A stretch of DNA of 64,000 nt from Stenotrophomonas maltophilia (GTDB taxonomy: Bacteria; Pseudomonadota; Gammaproteobacteria; Xanthomonadales; Xanthomonadaceae). The notes below the pieces were generated by a model. It did no database searches. It was not told the origin of the DNA and saw nothing but the letters and a program-made list of their open reading frames with translations. Of this stretch, positions 45,794 to 56,858 are shown piece after piece. Numbering within the stretch: the stretch's first letter is position 1; every line of letters starts with the position of its first letter. Position numbers and translations under genes: made by a program. The stretch covers positions 771,501-835,500 of the forward strand of contig NZ_CP106759.1 in the NCBI RefSeq assembly GCF_025642255.1, read 5' to 3'.

Positions 45794-46813
45794 TCAGTCG
45801 TCCCAGCCTGCCAGTGCCAGCTTGCCGAGCGTGCGGCCGCTGGCCAGCCGCTCGTGCGCCGCCTGCAGGTTGGCGGCATTGATCGTGCCGAGTGTCTCGC
45901 TGAGCGTGCCACGCAGCTGGCCTGCATCGATCATGCTCGCGGCGCGGCTCAGGATGCGGTGCTGCTCGATGCGGTCGGCGGTACCGAAGCGCGATCGCGC
46001 GAACATGAATTCCCAGTGGATGCCGATGCATTTGGCCTTGTACGGGTCGCCGATGCGCAGCGCGCCGCGGGGTTCGACGATCAGCCCGACATGCCCCTGC
46101 GGCGCCAGCAGCTGGCCCAGTTCATCCCAGTAGTGATCGGTGTCGGCCAGGTTGAGCGCGATCTGCACGGCGCTGATGCCCAGTGCCTGCAGCTGCGGCT
46201 GCAATGGCTGGCGATGGTCGATCACGTGATGCGCGCCCATCTGCCGGCACCAGTCGGCCGACTGCTCGCGGGAGGCGGTGGCAATGACCGTGAAGCCGGC
46301 ATGGCGGGCCAGTTGGATGGCCATCGAACCGACGCCGCCGGCGCCGCCGATCACCAGCAGGTGCTGGCCGGCGTGGCGGTGGTCGTCCAGATGCAGCGGC
46401 ATGCGCTCGAACAGCAGCTCCCATGCGGTCAGCGTGGTCAGCGGCAGCGCCGCTGCCTCGGCAAAATCCAGCGTGGTGGGCTTGCGTGCGACCAGCCGCT
46501 CATCCACCAGCTGATACTGGGCATTGCAGCCGGGGCGGGTGACATCGCCGGCGTAGTAGACCTCGTCGCCGGAGGCGAACAGGCAGGCGTCCTCGCCGAT
46601 GGCCTCGACCACGCCCGCCGCATCCCAGCCGAGCACCCGCGGCGTGTCCAGCGTGGCCGGATCGGTGGCGGCACGCTGCTTGCCGTCGACCGGATTGATC
46701 GAAACCGCCTGCACGCGGACCAGCAGATCGCGGCCGGCTGGCGGCAGCGGCGGCGGCAGCCGGAGATCCTGCAGGGCGGGGGCGGATTCACGACTCAGGG
46801 CGACGGCTTTCAT
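45794..46813 (-). CDS. Zinc-type alcohol dehydrogenase/quinone oxidoreductase-like protein
   Basis: A 339-residue medium-chain dehydrogenase/reductase. The N-terminal part has VQAVSINPVDGKQRA and RVLGWDAAGVVEAIG in place of the catalytic zinc ligands. The cofactor site is LLVIGGAGGVGSMAIQLARHAG, which suggests NADPH. The LAGWD-type end is typical of the zinc-binding alcohol dehydrogenase family that resembles quinone oxidoreductases, most of which lack zinc. The substrate is unknown. Confidence 0.88.
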   Translation of the reverse strand: MKAVALSRESAPALQDLRLPPPLPPAGRDLLVRVQAVSINPVDGKQRAATDPATLDTPRVLGWDAAGVVEAIGEDACLFASGDEVYYAGDVTRPGCNAQYQLVDERLVARKPTTLDFAEAAALPLTTLTAWELLFERMPLHLDDHRHAGQHLLVIGGAGGVGSMAIQLARHAGFTVIATASREQSADWCRQMGAHHVIDHRQPLQPQLQALGISAVQIALNLADTDHYWDELGQLLAPQGHVGLIVEPRGALRIGDPYKAKCIGIHWEFMFARSRFGTADRIEQHRILSRAASMIDAGQLRGTLSETLGTINAANLQAAHERLASGRTLGKLALAGWDD

Positions 46814-47036
46814 CTCGGCTCCGGCTCGGTTTCCCGTTTCATCATAAGGTTCCTCACGTTTCCGGGGGCGCGCTGAATCTCCTTCGCCGCGCGTTCGACA
46901 GAATGTCGCCTCCGTTGCCTAAACACCGTCAAACCCTTATGGGGTGAGGGTCTTGCGGATTTTCATCATCCTGTATAGGGTTTCAACGTCGGACCGGTGG
47001 CCGGTCGGGCGCAACACTTCACATGTTACGGGACTG
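46814..47036. other. Intergenic region between the dehydrogenase and ompA, no gene seen
   Basis: Part of the 357-bp divergent gap. It includes a TTGCGG/TATAGG pair (46953-46979, 15-bp spacer) that is a weaker promoter candidate for ompA. An inverted repeat ACCGGTGGCCGGT is near 46993. Confidence 0.4.
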
Positions 47037-47067
47037 TTAACATGGCCTTCACCCGCCTGAGCATAAT
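47037..47067 (+). promoter_or_regulatory. Putative ompA promoter
   Basis: TTAACA (47037-47042), a 19-bp spacer and CATAAT (47062-47067), five of six matches in each box. The predicted leader of about 97 nt is in line with the long stable leaders of ompA mRNAs. Confidence 0.5.
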
Positions 47068-47170
47068 GTTCGCGGCGGTGGCGTGCTGAATCGGCTGTCT
47101 GAACATCGACGCAGTAGTGCTGGCCCATGCCTCTACCGGTTTCATACCCCCGAAATAGGAGCTGTACTCA

Positions 47171-48262
47171 ATGAACAAGAAGATCCTTACTGCCGCGCTG
47201 CTGGGTGGTCTGGCTTTCGCCCAGGCTGCTTCTGCGCAGGAGTTCGATGACCGCTGGTACCTGACCGGTTCGGCCGGCTTCAACTTCCAGGACAGCGACC
47301 GTCTGACCAACGACGCTCCGTTCGTGACCCTGGGCCTGGGTAAGTTCATCAGCCCGAACTGGTCGCTGGACGGTGAGCTGAACTACCAGAACCCGAACTT
47401 CGACAGCAATCAGGACCTGAACTGGTCGCAGTACGGCATCTCGCTGGACCTGCGTCGCCACTTCATCAAGGAAGGCCGCGGCTGGAACCCGTACATCGTC
47501 GGTGGCCTGGGCTACCAGAAGTCGGAAGAAGAGTACCCGGCCAACAGCCTGAATGGTCCGCGTGAGCGCAAGGACGGCAACGTTGCCGCCAAGCTCGGCG
47601 TCGGCCTGCAGACCACCTTCGACAAGCGCGTTGCTGTCCGCGCCGAAGTGGCCTACCGCGCTGACTTCGACGACAAGAGCTACCACGCTGCCAGCGAAGA
47701 CTGGTTCGGCGACGTGCTGGCTTCGGTCGGCGTCGTGATCCCGCTGGGCCCGGCTCCGGTCGCGGCTGCTCCGGCTCCGGCTCCGGTTGCCCCGAGCTGC
47801 GCCGACCTGGATGACGACGGTGACGGCGTCAACAACTGCGACGACAAGTGCCCGAACTCGCAGCCGGGTCAGACCATCGGTCCGGACGGTTGCCCGGTGC
47901 CGGTCTCGATCGACCTGAAGGGCGTGAACTTCGACTTCGACAAGTCGAACCTGCGTCCGGACGCCGTGGCCATCCTGAGCGAAGCCACCGAGATCCTGAA
48001 GCGTTACCCGGATCTGCGCGTTGAAGTCGCCGGTCACACCGACTCGAAGGGTACCGACGCTTACAACCAGAAGCTGTCGGAGCGCCGCGCCACCGCGGTG
48101 TACAACTACCTGACCAAGAACGGCGTGGACGCTTCGCGTCTGGTCGGCCCGATCGGCTACGGCGAGAGCCGTCCGATTGCTCCGAACACCAACCCGGATG
48201 GTTCGGACAATCCGGAAGGTCGTGCCAAGAACCGTCGTACCGAGCTGAACGTCCAGAACTAA
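47171..48262 (+). CDS. ompA: OmpA/OprF-family outer-membrane porin
   Basis: A 363-residue outer-membrane protein. The signal peptide ends ...AQAASA at residue 22. An eight-strand beta-barrel follows (about residues 23-195), then a Pro/Ala hinge and an acidic thrombospondin type 3-like linker DLDDDGDGVNNCDDKCPN with paired cysteines. The C-terminal OmpA domain (about 250-360) has VNFDFDKSNL and GHTDSKGTDAYNQKLSERRA, which bind peptidoglycan. It links the outer membrane to the cell wall. AGGAG precedes the ATG and a terminator follows. Confidence 0.95.
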   Translation: MNKKILTAALLGGLAFAQAASAQEFDDRWYLTGSAGFNFQDSDRLTNDAPFVTLGLGKFISPNWSLDGELNYQNPNFDSNQDLNWSQYGISLDLRRHFIKEGRGWNPYIVGGLGYQKSEEEYPANSLNGPRERKDGNVAAKLGVGLQTTFDKRVAVRAEVAYRADFDDKSYHAASEDWFGDVLASVGVVIPLGPAPVAAAPAPAPVAPSCADLDDDGDGVNNCDDKCPNSQPGQTIGPDGCPVPVSIDLKGVNFDFDKSNLRPDAVAILSEATEILKRYPDLRVEVAGHTDSKGTDAYNQKLSERRATAVYNYLTKNGVDASRLVGPIGYGESRPIAPNTNPDGSDNPEGRAKNRRTELNVQN

Positions 48263-48293
48263 GTTCTGACGTTTCGCCCGCAAGACACAGCAG

Positions 48294-48322
48294 GACCCGG
48301 CTTCGGCCGGGTCTTGTTGTTT
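48294..48322 (+). terminator. Intrinsic terminator after ompA
   Basis: GACCCGGC / GCCGGGTC stem with a TTCG tetraloop and a T-rich tail (TTGTTGTTT). Confidence 0.85.
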
Positions 48323-48421
48323 CTGCGGCGGGAAAAGCCGGAACGGGCCTCGATGGATCGACCGTTTGTCGGCTTTTTGTCCAAAAAACCAATGAGTTGG
48401 CGCATTCATTGAAAGTGGCGC

Positions 48422-48449
48422 TTGAAAGCTGTCGCCGCATTGCTACACT
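48422..48449 (+). promoter_or_regulatory. Putative promoter of the exported EFDAWMKA protein
   Basis: TTGAAA (48422-48427), a 16-bp spacer and TACACT (48444-48449). The predicted start is near 48456, leaving only 18-27 nt before the start codon. Confidence 0.6.
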
Positions 48450-48473
48450 CGCCGCGTCACCTTCCTTCCGTGG

Positions 48474-48989
48474 ATGCCTCTCATGCTGCGCTCTGCATCG
48501 GCCGCCGTCCTGGCGCTGGCCCTGGTTCCTGCCGCTCACGCTGCGGTCGATTGCTCGGTCAACACCAGCGCTTCGCCGCTGCCGCTGCCGGCCACGACCA
48601 TCGCGCCGGTGGCCGACGAGCTGTACATCCGTGGCAACCAGCTGGGCATGCCGGCCGGTGTGCTGAGCAGCAGCTACGATCCTTCGCAGTCGCTGGACCA
48701 GGTGCTGCAGCGCCTGCGCATCGACGGCTGCCAGAACATCGCCAAGGCGATTCCGAGCGCGCCGGCGGTGAAGCCGAACGATCCGGCGGCGTACAAGCCG
48801 CAGACCGAATTCGACAATACGCCGTGGCGCTTCGACATGAGCCAGAACGGCAAGCGCATGACCGCCGAGGAATTCGATGCCTGGATGAAGGCGCGTGGCG
48901 TCCGCGTGGTCAAGGCGCGCCCGGCACCGGTGGCCACCCCGGCCGCGGCCGAAGCACCGGCTGAGACCAAGCCGGTCGATAAGAAGTAA
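48474..48989 (+). CDS. Exported protein with EFDAWMKA motif, paralogue A
   Basis: A 171-residue protein of unknown function with a signal peptide ending near ...VPAAHA. An in-frame ATG nine bases downstream (MLRSASAAVL) is an equally good start. The middle has two cysteines (VDCSV and DGCQN). The C-terminal part TPWRFDMSQNGKRMTAEEF, DAWMKARGVRVVKA is shared with the small lipoprotein at 49903. The tail is rich in Ala, Pro and Lys. It is probably periplasmic. The gene is followed 20 bp later by a pseudouridine synthase. Confidence 0.75.
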   Translation: MPLMLRSASAAVLALALVPAAHAAVDCSVNTSASPLPLPATTIAPVADELYIRGNQLGMPAGVLSSSYDPSQSLDQVLQRLRIDGCQNIAKAIPSAPAVKPNDPAAYKPQTEFDNTPWRFDMSQNGKRMTAEEFDAWMKARGVRVVKARPAPVATPAAAEAPAETKPVDKK

Positions 48990-49009
48990 CCGTCGCGGGG
49001 AGCAGAGGC

Positions 49010-49816
49010 TTGCGTACGCGCCGCCCACCTGCCGCCCCCGCCGCCCGCTCCCACGTCCTGCGTGGGCGCGCGGATCCGGATGCATCCAAGGGTGTGCGCC
49101 ATGGCCTGGCGCGTGTGCTCTCCAAGGCCGGCGTGTGCTCGCGCAGCGAAGCCGCGCGCTGGATCGCCGAGGGCCGCGTGCGCGTCTCCGGCCGTATCGT
49201 CCGTGACCCGGAGTTTCCGATCGGCAGCCCGGCACCTCCCATCGAGGTCGATGGCCTGCCGCTGGCGCCGCCGCAGCGGCTTTACCTGATGCTCAACAAG
49301 CCGCGCGGGGTGGTGACCACCGCGCAGGACGAGCGCGGCCGTGACACCGTATACCGCTGCTTCGACGGCGCCGGCCTGCCCTGGATCGCGCCGGTCGGCC
49401 GGCTGGACAAGGCCAGTGAGGGCCTGTTGCTGTTCAGCAACGATCCGCAGTGGGCGGCGCGCCTGACCGATCCGCAGACCGGGCCGGACAAGACCTACCA
49501 CGTGCAGATCGATCGGCTGCCCGATGCGGCCACGCTGGCGGCGCTGCAGGCCGGGGTGGACGACGAGGGGGAATTCCTGGCCGCCCGGGCCGTGCGCGTG
49601 CTGCGCAGCGGCGACAAGACCGCGTGGCTGGAGGTGGTCCTCGACGAGGGCCGCAACCGCCACATCCGCCGCCTGCTGGCGGCCTTCGACCTGCAGGTGC
49701 TGCGCCTGGTCCGGGTCGCGATCGGCGACCTGGCGCTCGACGATCTCGGCAAGGGCCAGTGGCGGATGCTGGAGGTCAATGACCAGCAGCGGCTGGGGGC
49801 CGCTGCACCGGGCTGA
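49010..49816 (+). CDS. RsuA/RluB/RluE-family pseudouridine synthase with S4 domain
   Basis: A 268-residue rRNA pseudouridine synthase. The basic N-terminus is followed by an S4 RNA-binding domain (ARVLSKAGVCSRSEAARWIA, about 34-83) and the catalytic domain with APVGRLDKASEGLLLFSND and nucleophile Asp133. The region DKTYHVQIDRLP resembles RluE, which lacks an S4 domain, so the exact target nucleotide cannot be assigned. The start appears to be TTG, seven bases after GGGAG. It lies between the two EFDAWMKA proteins and may be co-transcribed with the first. Confidence 0.85.
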   Translation: MRTRRPPAAPAARSHVLRGRADPDASKGVRHGLARVLSKAGVCSRSEAARWIAEGRVRVSGRIVRDPEFPIGSPAPPIEVDGLPLAPPQRLYLMLNKPRGVVTTAQDERGRDTVYRCFDGAGLPWIAPVGRLDKASEGLLLFSNDPQWAARLTDPQTGPDKTYHVQIDRLPDAATLAALQAGVDDEGEFLAARAVRVLRSGDKTAWLEVVLDEGRNRHIRRLLAAFDLQVLRLVRVAIGDLALDDLGKGQWRMLEVNDQQRLGAAAPG

Positions 49817-49902
49817 GCGTCATGCCCGCGGCCGGCGGATGCCGGTCACCGTTCCAGGCGTAGGGGGCGCCTGGTCGTCGAAATCCCGAACGGAGCCTGC
49901 CC

Positions 49903-50238
49903 ATGTACCACTTGTCCCTCAACCGAACCCTGCGCTGTGCCGGCCTGCTGCTGCCGATCGTGCTGCTGGCCGCCTGCAGTGGCCACAAGAAAATGGCCAA
50001 GACGGAAACGCCTGCCGAAACCCCGGTGGTGGAAGTGAAAACCCCGGAACTGGATGGTCGCGGCAGTTACCGCTTCCTGATGAGCGACGGGGACAGGAAG
50101 ATGACCGCCGACGAGTTCGATGCATGGATGAAGGCCAATGGCATCCGCGTCGCCCGTGGCAATGCCCAGGACGCTGCCGCCAAGCCGGTCGTGGTGGCCA
50201 GCAAGGATGAGCCGAAGGACAAGAAGAAAAAGAAATGA
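49903..50238 (+). CDS. Small lipoprotein with EFDAWMKA motif, paralogue B
   Basis: A 111-residue putative lipoprotein. The signal ends in lipobox LLAAC with Cys25, followed by a charged linker. Then YRFLMSDGDRKMTADEFDA and WMKANGIRVARG match the end of the protein encoded at 48474. The C-terminus is strongly basic (KDEPKDKKKKK). The shared 35-residue module is presumably functional, but I do not know its role. SMAG repeats follow the gene. Confidence 0.75.
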   Translation: MYHLSLNRTLRCAGLLLPIVLLAACSGHKKMAKTETPAETPVVEVKTPELDGRGSYRFLMSDGDRKMTADEFDAWMKANGIRVARGNAQDAAAKPVVVASKDEPKDKKKKK

Positions 50239-50259
50239 CGCGCATGGCGCGTCATTCCG

Positions 50260-50331
50260 GTAGCGCCGGGCCGTGCCCGGCGAGCGCATGGCGCGGCTGT
50301 CGGGAAACCGCCGGGCATGGCCCGGCGCTGC
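50260..50331. repeat. SMAG-type REP pair
   Basis: GTAGCGCCGGGCCGTGCCCG... at 50260-50282 and an inverted unit CGCCGGGCATGGCCCGGCGC... at 50309-50331, between the lipoprotein gene and kbl, which converge here. Confidence 0.8.
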
Positions 50332-50343
50332 CCTCCGGGGCGA

Positions 50344-51552
50344 TCAACCCTTGATCACGCCCAGCTCGACGCCGATGCGGGAGAAGGCGTCGATCGCGCG
50401 GTCCAGCTGCTCGCGGCTGTGCGCGGCGCTGATCTGGGTGCGGATACGTGCCTGTCCCTTGGGCACCACCGGGAAGAAGAAGCCGATCGCATAGATGCCT
50501 TCCTCTAGCAGGCGCTCGGCGAACTTCTGCGCCAACGGTGCGTCGTACAGCATCACCGGGCTGATCGGATGCACGCCCGGCTTCACGTCGAAGCCGGCGG
50601 CGGTCATCTTCCCGCGGAAGTACGCGGTGTTCTCGGCCAACCGGTCGCGCAGGTCGTCGGCGGCAGCCAGCATCTCGAAGGCCTTGATGCCGGCGGCGAC
50701 CACATGCGGCGGCAGCGAGTTGGAGAACAGGTACGGGCGCGAGCGCTGGCGCAGCAGTTCGATCACTTCGGCGCTGGCGCAGGTGAAGCCGCCCAGTGCG
50801 CCCCCCATGGCCTTGCCCAAAGTGCCGGTGATGATGTCGATCTTTTCCAGCACACCCTTCACTTCGGCCGAGCCACGACCGGTGGCGCCCAGGAAACCCG
50901 TGGCATGGCATTCGTCGATGTGCACCAGCGCGTTGTACTTCTTCGCGAGCGCGGTGATCTCGTCCAGCGGTGCAATGAAGCCGTCCATCGAGAACACGCC
51001 GTCGGTGGTGATCAGCTTGGTCCTGCAGCCGGCGGCGTCGGCGGCCTGCAGCTGCGCTTCCAGGTCGGCCATGTCGCAGTTGGCGTAGCGGAAGCGCTTG
51101 GCCTTGCACAGGCGCACACCGTCGATGATCGATGCGTGGTTCAGTGCGTCCGAGATGATCGCATCGTTCTCGCCGAGCAGCGGCTCGAACAGGCCGCCGT
51201 TCGCATCGAAACAGGCCGCATACAGGATGGTGTCCTGCTTGCCGAAGAAATCGGCGATCTGTTTCTCAAGCTGCTTGTGCAGGTCCTGGGTGCCGCAGAT
51301 GAAGCGCACCGAGGCCATGCCGAAGCCGTGGGTATCCAGAGCATCCTTGGCGGCCTGGATCAGGTCGGGATGATCGGCCAGGCCCAGGTAGTTGTTGGCG
51401 CAGAAGTTCAGCACCTTGCGGCCATCGGCCAGCGTGATCTCGGCCGATTGCGGACTGGTGATGATCCGCTCGGACTTGAACAGGCCCTGGGCGCGGATGG
51501 CGTCCAGTTCCTCGGCATAGTGGCGGGTCAGGGCGGAGGAGGCGTCGGTCAT
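50344..51552 (-). CDS. kbl: 2-amino-3-ketobutyrate coenzyme A ligase
   Basis: Kbl is the PLP enzyme that converts 2-amino-3-ketobutyrate and CoA to glycine and acetyl-CoA, the second step of threonine degradation. The 402-residue protein has the alpha-oxoamine synthase layout. [14 protein letters not shown] is near residue 50, [17 protein letters not shown] near 211, and the PLP lysine is Lys247 in [14 protein letters not shown]. The start at 51552 ([12 protein letters not shown]) is preferred to an ATG seven codons upstream. Its usual partner tdh is nearby but separated by a porin gene. Confidence 0.96.
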   Translation of the reverse strand: MTDASSALTRHYAEELDAIRAQGLFKSERIITSPQSAEITLADGRKVLNFCANNYLGLADHPDLIQAAKDALDTHGFGMASVRFICGTQDLHKQLEKQIADFFGKQDTILYAACFDANGGLFEPLLGENDAIISDALNHASIIDGVRLCKAKRFRYANCDMADLEAQLQAADAAGCRTKLITTDGVFSMDGFIAPLDEITALAKKYNALVHIDECHATGFLGATGRGSAEVKGVLEKIDIITGTLGKAMGGALGGFTCASAEVIELLRQRSRPYLFSNSLPPHVVAAGIKAFEMLAAADDLRDRLAENTAYFRGKMTAAGFDVKPGVHPISPVMLYDAPLAQKFAERLLEEGIYAIGFFFPVVPKGQARIRTQISAAHSREQLDRAIDAFSRIGVELGVIKG

Positions 51553-51648
51553 GGCGTGGGCACGGCTCAGCACGGGAAACCGACGATTCTACCGGGCATC
51601 GATGGCTGGCGACCGGCGGCAGGCAGGCACCGCCATGGCCGGCACATG

Positions 51649-51677
51649 TTGCAATGCAATAGCAAACGGGTTAAAAA
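51649..51677 (+). promoter_or_regulatory. Putative promoter of the TorF-like porin gene
   Basis: TTGCAA (51649-51654) and TAAAAA (51672-51677) are 17 bp apart. TTGCAATGCAA, an 11-bp palindrome, overlaps the -35 and may be an operator. Confidence 0.4.
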
Positions 51678-51752
51678 ATCGTGAACCGGCCCGTTCTGGC
51701 TCCGGTTTCCCGCAACTGCCCTGCACGCCACCGCCCCCCACCGGAGACGACC

Positions 51753-52445
51753 ATGAAGCACGCTCGTGCCTGCCTCGCCCTTGCCGCCGCCCTGACCTTG
51801 GCCCCGTTTGCCGCCAGCGCCCAGGACAGCGAATCGCCGTACAGCTGGAACGTTACCGCCGTGTCGGATTACCTGTTCCGTGGTGTGTCGCAGACCGATG
51901 AGGATCCCACCCTGCAGGCCGGTTTCACCTATACCAGCCCGGTTGGTCTGTATGCCGGTGTCTGGGGATCGGGCGTGGACTTCGGCCCGGGCGACCCGAG
52001 CGTCGAAGTGGATTACCAGATCGGCTACGGCGTCGACGCCACCGAGCGCGTGAACTTCGATGTGCTGCTGAACCGCTACACCTACCCCGGCGCCAGCGAG
52101 CTGAACTACAACGAGCTGATCACCACCACCACGCTGGATGACACCTACAAGCTGACGGTGGCCTACAGCAACGACGTGTGGAACAGCAGCACCGATGGCT
52201 GGTATTACGCGCTGGGCGGCGAGTGGGGCCTGCCGCAGGATTTCACGCTGAGCGCCAGCGTCGGCCGCAGCACCTTCGAAAAGGGCATTGCCAAGGATTA
52301 CACCGACTGGAACGTTGGCGTGGCCCGTACCTGGGGTCTGTTCACCCTCGGCCTGGGCTACTACGGCACCGACGGCAACGGCCGCGACAACAGCGGCAAG
52401 CTGGCCGACAACCGGGTGGTGTTCACGGTGGCGGTAGGCCAGTAA
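51753..52445 (+). CDS. TorF-family putative porin
   Basis: A 230-residue outer-membrane beta-barrel protein. The signal peptide ends PFAASA at residue 23. The mature part starts WNVTAVSDYLFRGVSQTDEDPTLQAG, the hallmark of the TorF/Gcw-chp family of small porins. The alternating pattern and the end VVFTVAVGQ fit a barrel. The substrate is unknown. The gene sits between kbl and tdh on the opposite strand. GGAGACG precedes the ATG. Confidence 0.85.
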   Translation: MKHARACLALAAALTLAPFAASAQDSESPYSWNVTAVSDYLFRGVSQTDEDPTLQAGFTYTSPVGLYAGVWGSGVDFGPGDPSVEVDYQIGYGVDATERVNFDVLLNRYTYPGASELNYNELITTTTLDDTYKLTVAYSNDVWNSSTDGWYYALGGEWGLPQDFTLSASVGRSTFEKGIAKDYTDWNVGVARTWGLFTLGLGYYGTDGNGRDNSGKLADNRVVFTVAVGQ

Positions 52446-52460
52446 GCGGCGCATGACATC

Positions 52461-52498
52461 ACACGAAAAAGGCACCCCTGGAGGTGCCTTTTTCGTGT
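52461..52498. terminator. Bidirectional intrinsic terminator (porin / tdh)
   Basis: Perfect 16-bp stem ACACGAAAAAGGCACC / GGTGCCTTTTTCGTGT. It has a T-run on both strands, so it serves the porin gene on the plus strand and tdh on the minus strand. Confidence 0.88.
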
Positions 52499-52587
52499 CT
52501 GGCGTCGGGCACTCTGTGGGCCGGCCAACGGCCGGGGACAAAGTGAGATGCGGGGGAATCAGGCAGTCGCGCCGGAGGCACGAGTGA

Positions 52588-53610
52588 TCAATTCCAGCTC
52601 AGTACCACCTTGCCGGCCTTGCCTTCTTCCATCAGGTCGAAGCCCTTCTGGAAGTCGTCGATCGGCAGCTGGTGGGTCATCACCTTGCCGAGCGGGAAAC
52701 CGGACAGCACCAGCTGCGTCATCTTGTACCAGGTCTCGTACATCTTGCGGCCGTAGATGCCCTGCACGGTCAGGCCCTTGAAGATGATCTTGTCCCAGTC
52801 GCAGCCGGCACCCTTGGGCATGATGCCGAGCATGGCGATCTTGCCGCCGTGGTACATGCAGTCGAGCATGTCGTTGAAGGCGCGCGGATTGCCGCTCATT
52901 TCCAGGCCCACGTCGAAGCCCTCCATGTGCAGTTCCTTCATCACGTCCTTCAGCGAGGTGTTGGTGACATTGACCACGCGCGTCGCGCCCATGTCGGCGG
53001 CCAGCTTCAGGCGGAAGTCGTTGACGTCGGTCACCACCACGTTGCGCGCACCGATGTGCTTGCAGATGCCCGCGGCGATGATGCCGATCGGGCCGGCGCC
53101 GGTGATCAGCACGTCCTCGCCGATCACGTCGAACTCCAGCGCGCAGTGCGCGGCGTTGCCGTACGGGTCGAAGAAGGCCGCCAGTTCGGACGGAATCTGG
53201 TCGGGGATCGGCCACAGGTTGCTGGCGGGCATCACCATGTACTCGGCGAAGGCGCCATTGACGTTCACGCCGATGCCGACGGTGTTCGGGCACAGGTGCG
53301 GGCGGCCGCCACGGCAGTTGCGGCAGTGGCCGCAGACGATGTGGCCTTCGGCCGAGACGCGCTGGCCAACCTCATAGCCGGTCACCGCCGAGCCAAGCGC
53401 GGCGATGCGACCGACGAATTCGTGGCCGATGGTCAGGCCCGGCTTGATGGTGCGCTGGCTCCACTCGTCCCACAGGTAGATGTGCAGGTCTGTACCGCAG
53501 ATGGCGGTCTTTTCCAGCTTGATCAGGACCTCGTTCGGGCCCGGGGTCGGCACCGGGACCTCTTCGAGCCAGATGCCCTTGGCCGCTTCGCGCTTGACCA
53601 GGGCCTTCAT
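52588..53610 (-). CDS. tdh: L-threonine 3-dehydrogenase
   Basis: Tdh oxidises threonine to 2-amino-3-ketobutyrate with NAD and supplies the substrate of Kbl. The 340-residue protein starts [20 protein letters not shown]. The catalytic zinc ligands lie in [12 protein letters not shown] (Cys38) and GHEFVG. The structural zinc is bound by [15 protein letters not shown], and the Rossmann loop is [15 protein letters not shown]. ATGs 5 and 10 codons upstream are possible starts, but the chosen one aligns with E. coli. Confidence 0.96.
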   Translation of the reverse strand: MKALVKREAAKGIWLEEVPVPTPGPNEVLIKLEKTAICGTDLHIYLWDEWSQRTIKPGLTIGHEFVGRIAALGSAVTGYEVGQRVSAEGHIVCGHCRNCRGGRPHLCPNTVGIGVNVNGAFAEYMVMPASNLWPIPDQIPSELAAFFDPYGNAAHCALEFDVIGEDVLITGAGPIGIIAAGICKHIGARNVVVTDVNDFRLKLAADMGATRVVNVTNTSLKDVMKELHMEGFDVGLEMSGNPRAFNDMLDCMYHGGKIAMLGIMPKGAGCDWDKIIFKGLTVQGIYGRKMYETWYKMTQLVLSGFPLGKVMTHQLPIDDFQKGFDLMEEGKAGKVVLSWN

Positions 53611-53778
53611 CGTTTGCTGCGCCATCGGGGTGGAACTCATCAGGGGGAAAGCGCGGATTATAGAGGTCTGCACGGAATTCCAATGTTGCGCTGCGGGCGC
53701 GCTGGCGGAACGAAAGGCGTGCGCCGGCGGGCCGGGGGCCATGACTTCCGGGGTTCGGGACAGGGCAGGGGGGCGGGC

Positions 53779-53784
53779 TACAAT
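53779..53784 (+). promoter_or_regulatory. Putative -10 box of the S46 peptidase gene
   Basis: TACAAT, 28 bp before the start codon, in the divergent region with tdh. No convincing -35 is visible; TTCGGG at 53754 is 19 bp upstream. Confidence 0.35.
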
Positions 53785-53812
53785 CGAAGGTTCCACTACC
53801 AGGGGCCGCTCC

Positions 53813-55975
<2,163 letters not shown>

Positions 55976-55990
55976 GGTTCATGCTGGCGC

Positions 55991-56009
55991 CGCCGGGCCA
56001 TGCCCGGCG
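55991..56009. repeat. Single SMAG-like palindrome
   Basis: CGCCGGGCCATGCCCGGCG, without the GTAG head, in the gap after the S46 peptidase gene and just before its terminator. Confidence 0.6.
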
Positions 56010-56028
56010 GAATCCGTCTGCAATCCCG

Positions 56029-56059
56029 AAACCCCGCGATCCCCGTCGCGGGGTTTTTT
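56029..56059 (+). terminator. Intrinsic terminator after the S46 peptidase gene
   Basis: AAACCCCGCGA (56029-56039) pairs with TCGCGGGGTTT (56046-56056) around TCCCCG, followed by more T. Confidence 0.88.
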
Positions 56060-56168
56060 CATGTCCCGACCGGTGCGATGCGCCGAACAGGTATCATCCC
56101 TGTTCCGCGTACTTCACAGGATGTGAACGAAACGCGGCCATCTCCTCCCCCCAGGACTCCTTGCACGC

Positions 56169-56813
56169 ATGCGCATCCTGCTTGCCCGCCACGGCGAAAC
56201 CCCGTGGAACGCCGAAGGCCGCTACCAGGGCCAGATCGACATCCCGCTTTCGCCCATCGGCGAAGCCCAGGCCCAGGCGCTGGGCGCCCGCCTGGCATCC
56301 GTGGACATCACCCGTGCGGTGGCCTCGCCGCTGTCACGCGCCCAGCGCACCGCCCAGCTGGCCCTCGGCGCCGACCGTGCCGGCACGCTGCAGACCGAAC
56401 CGGATCTGCAGGAAATCGCCCATGGCGAGTGGGAAGGCCTGCTGGCCAGCGAGATCAACGAGAAGGACCCGTCGCGGTTGAAGGCGTGGCGTGAGGAACC
56501 CGATACCGTGCTGATGCCGGGCGGCGAGTCGCTGCGTCTGGTGCTCGAGCGCAGCTGGCGCGGCCTGGCACGCGCCAGCGAGGGCCTCGGGGAGCACGAC
56601 ACGCTGCTGGTGGTCGCACACGATGCCGTCAACCGGGTGATCCTGTGCAGGGTGCTGGGCCTGCCGCTGTCGCGGCTGTGGACCTTCCGCCAGGCACCGA
56701 CCACGTTGAACCTGCTTGAAGGTCCGGACCTGGAGAGCCTGGAGGTCGTGCGCCTCAACGACTGCGCCCACCACACCCCGTTCTTCGGCGAAGCCAAGCA
56801 CCGCGCCCTCTGA
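56169..56813 (+). CDS. Histidine phosphatase family protein (phosphoglycerate mutase-like)
   Basis: A 214-residue cytoplasmic histidine phosphatase. The N-terminal catalytic motif is LLARHGETPWN (His8), the second RTAQLAL region and IAHGEWEG contain the conserved Arg and Glu, and LLVVAHDAVNR has the second His. Members act on small phosphorylated substrates; similar genes are annotated as GpmB- or CobC-like. It precedes folC by 45 bp and may be in its operon. Confidence 0.85.
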   Translation: MRILLARHGETPWNAEGRYQGQIDIPLSPIGEAQAQALGARLASVDITRAVASPLSRAQRTAQLALGADRAGTLQTEPDLQEIAHGEWEGLLASEINEKDPSRLKAWREEPDTVLMPGGESLRLVLERSWRGLARASEGLGEHDTLLVVAHDAVNRVILCRVLGLPLSRLWTFRQAPTTLNLLEGPDLESLEVVRLNDCAHHTPFFGEAKHRAL

Positions 56814-56858
56814 TCCCTGTCCACATCGAACCACCCTGCTTCTGCTGGAACCGCTGCC

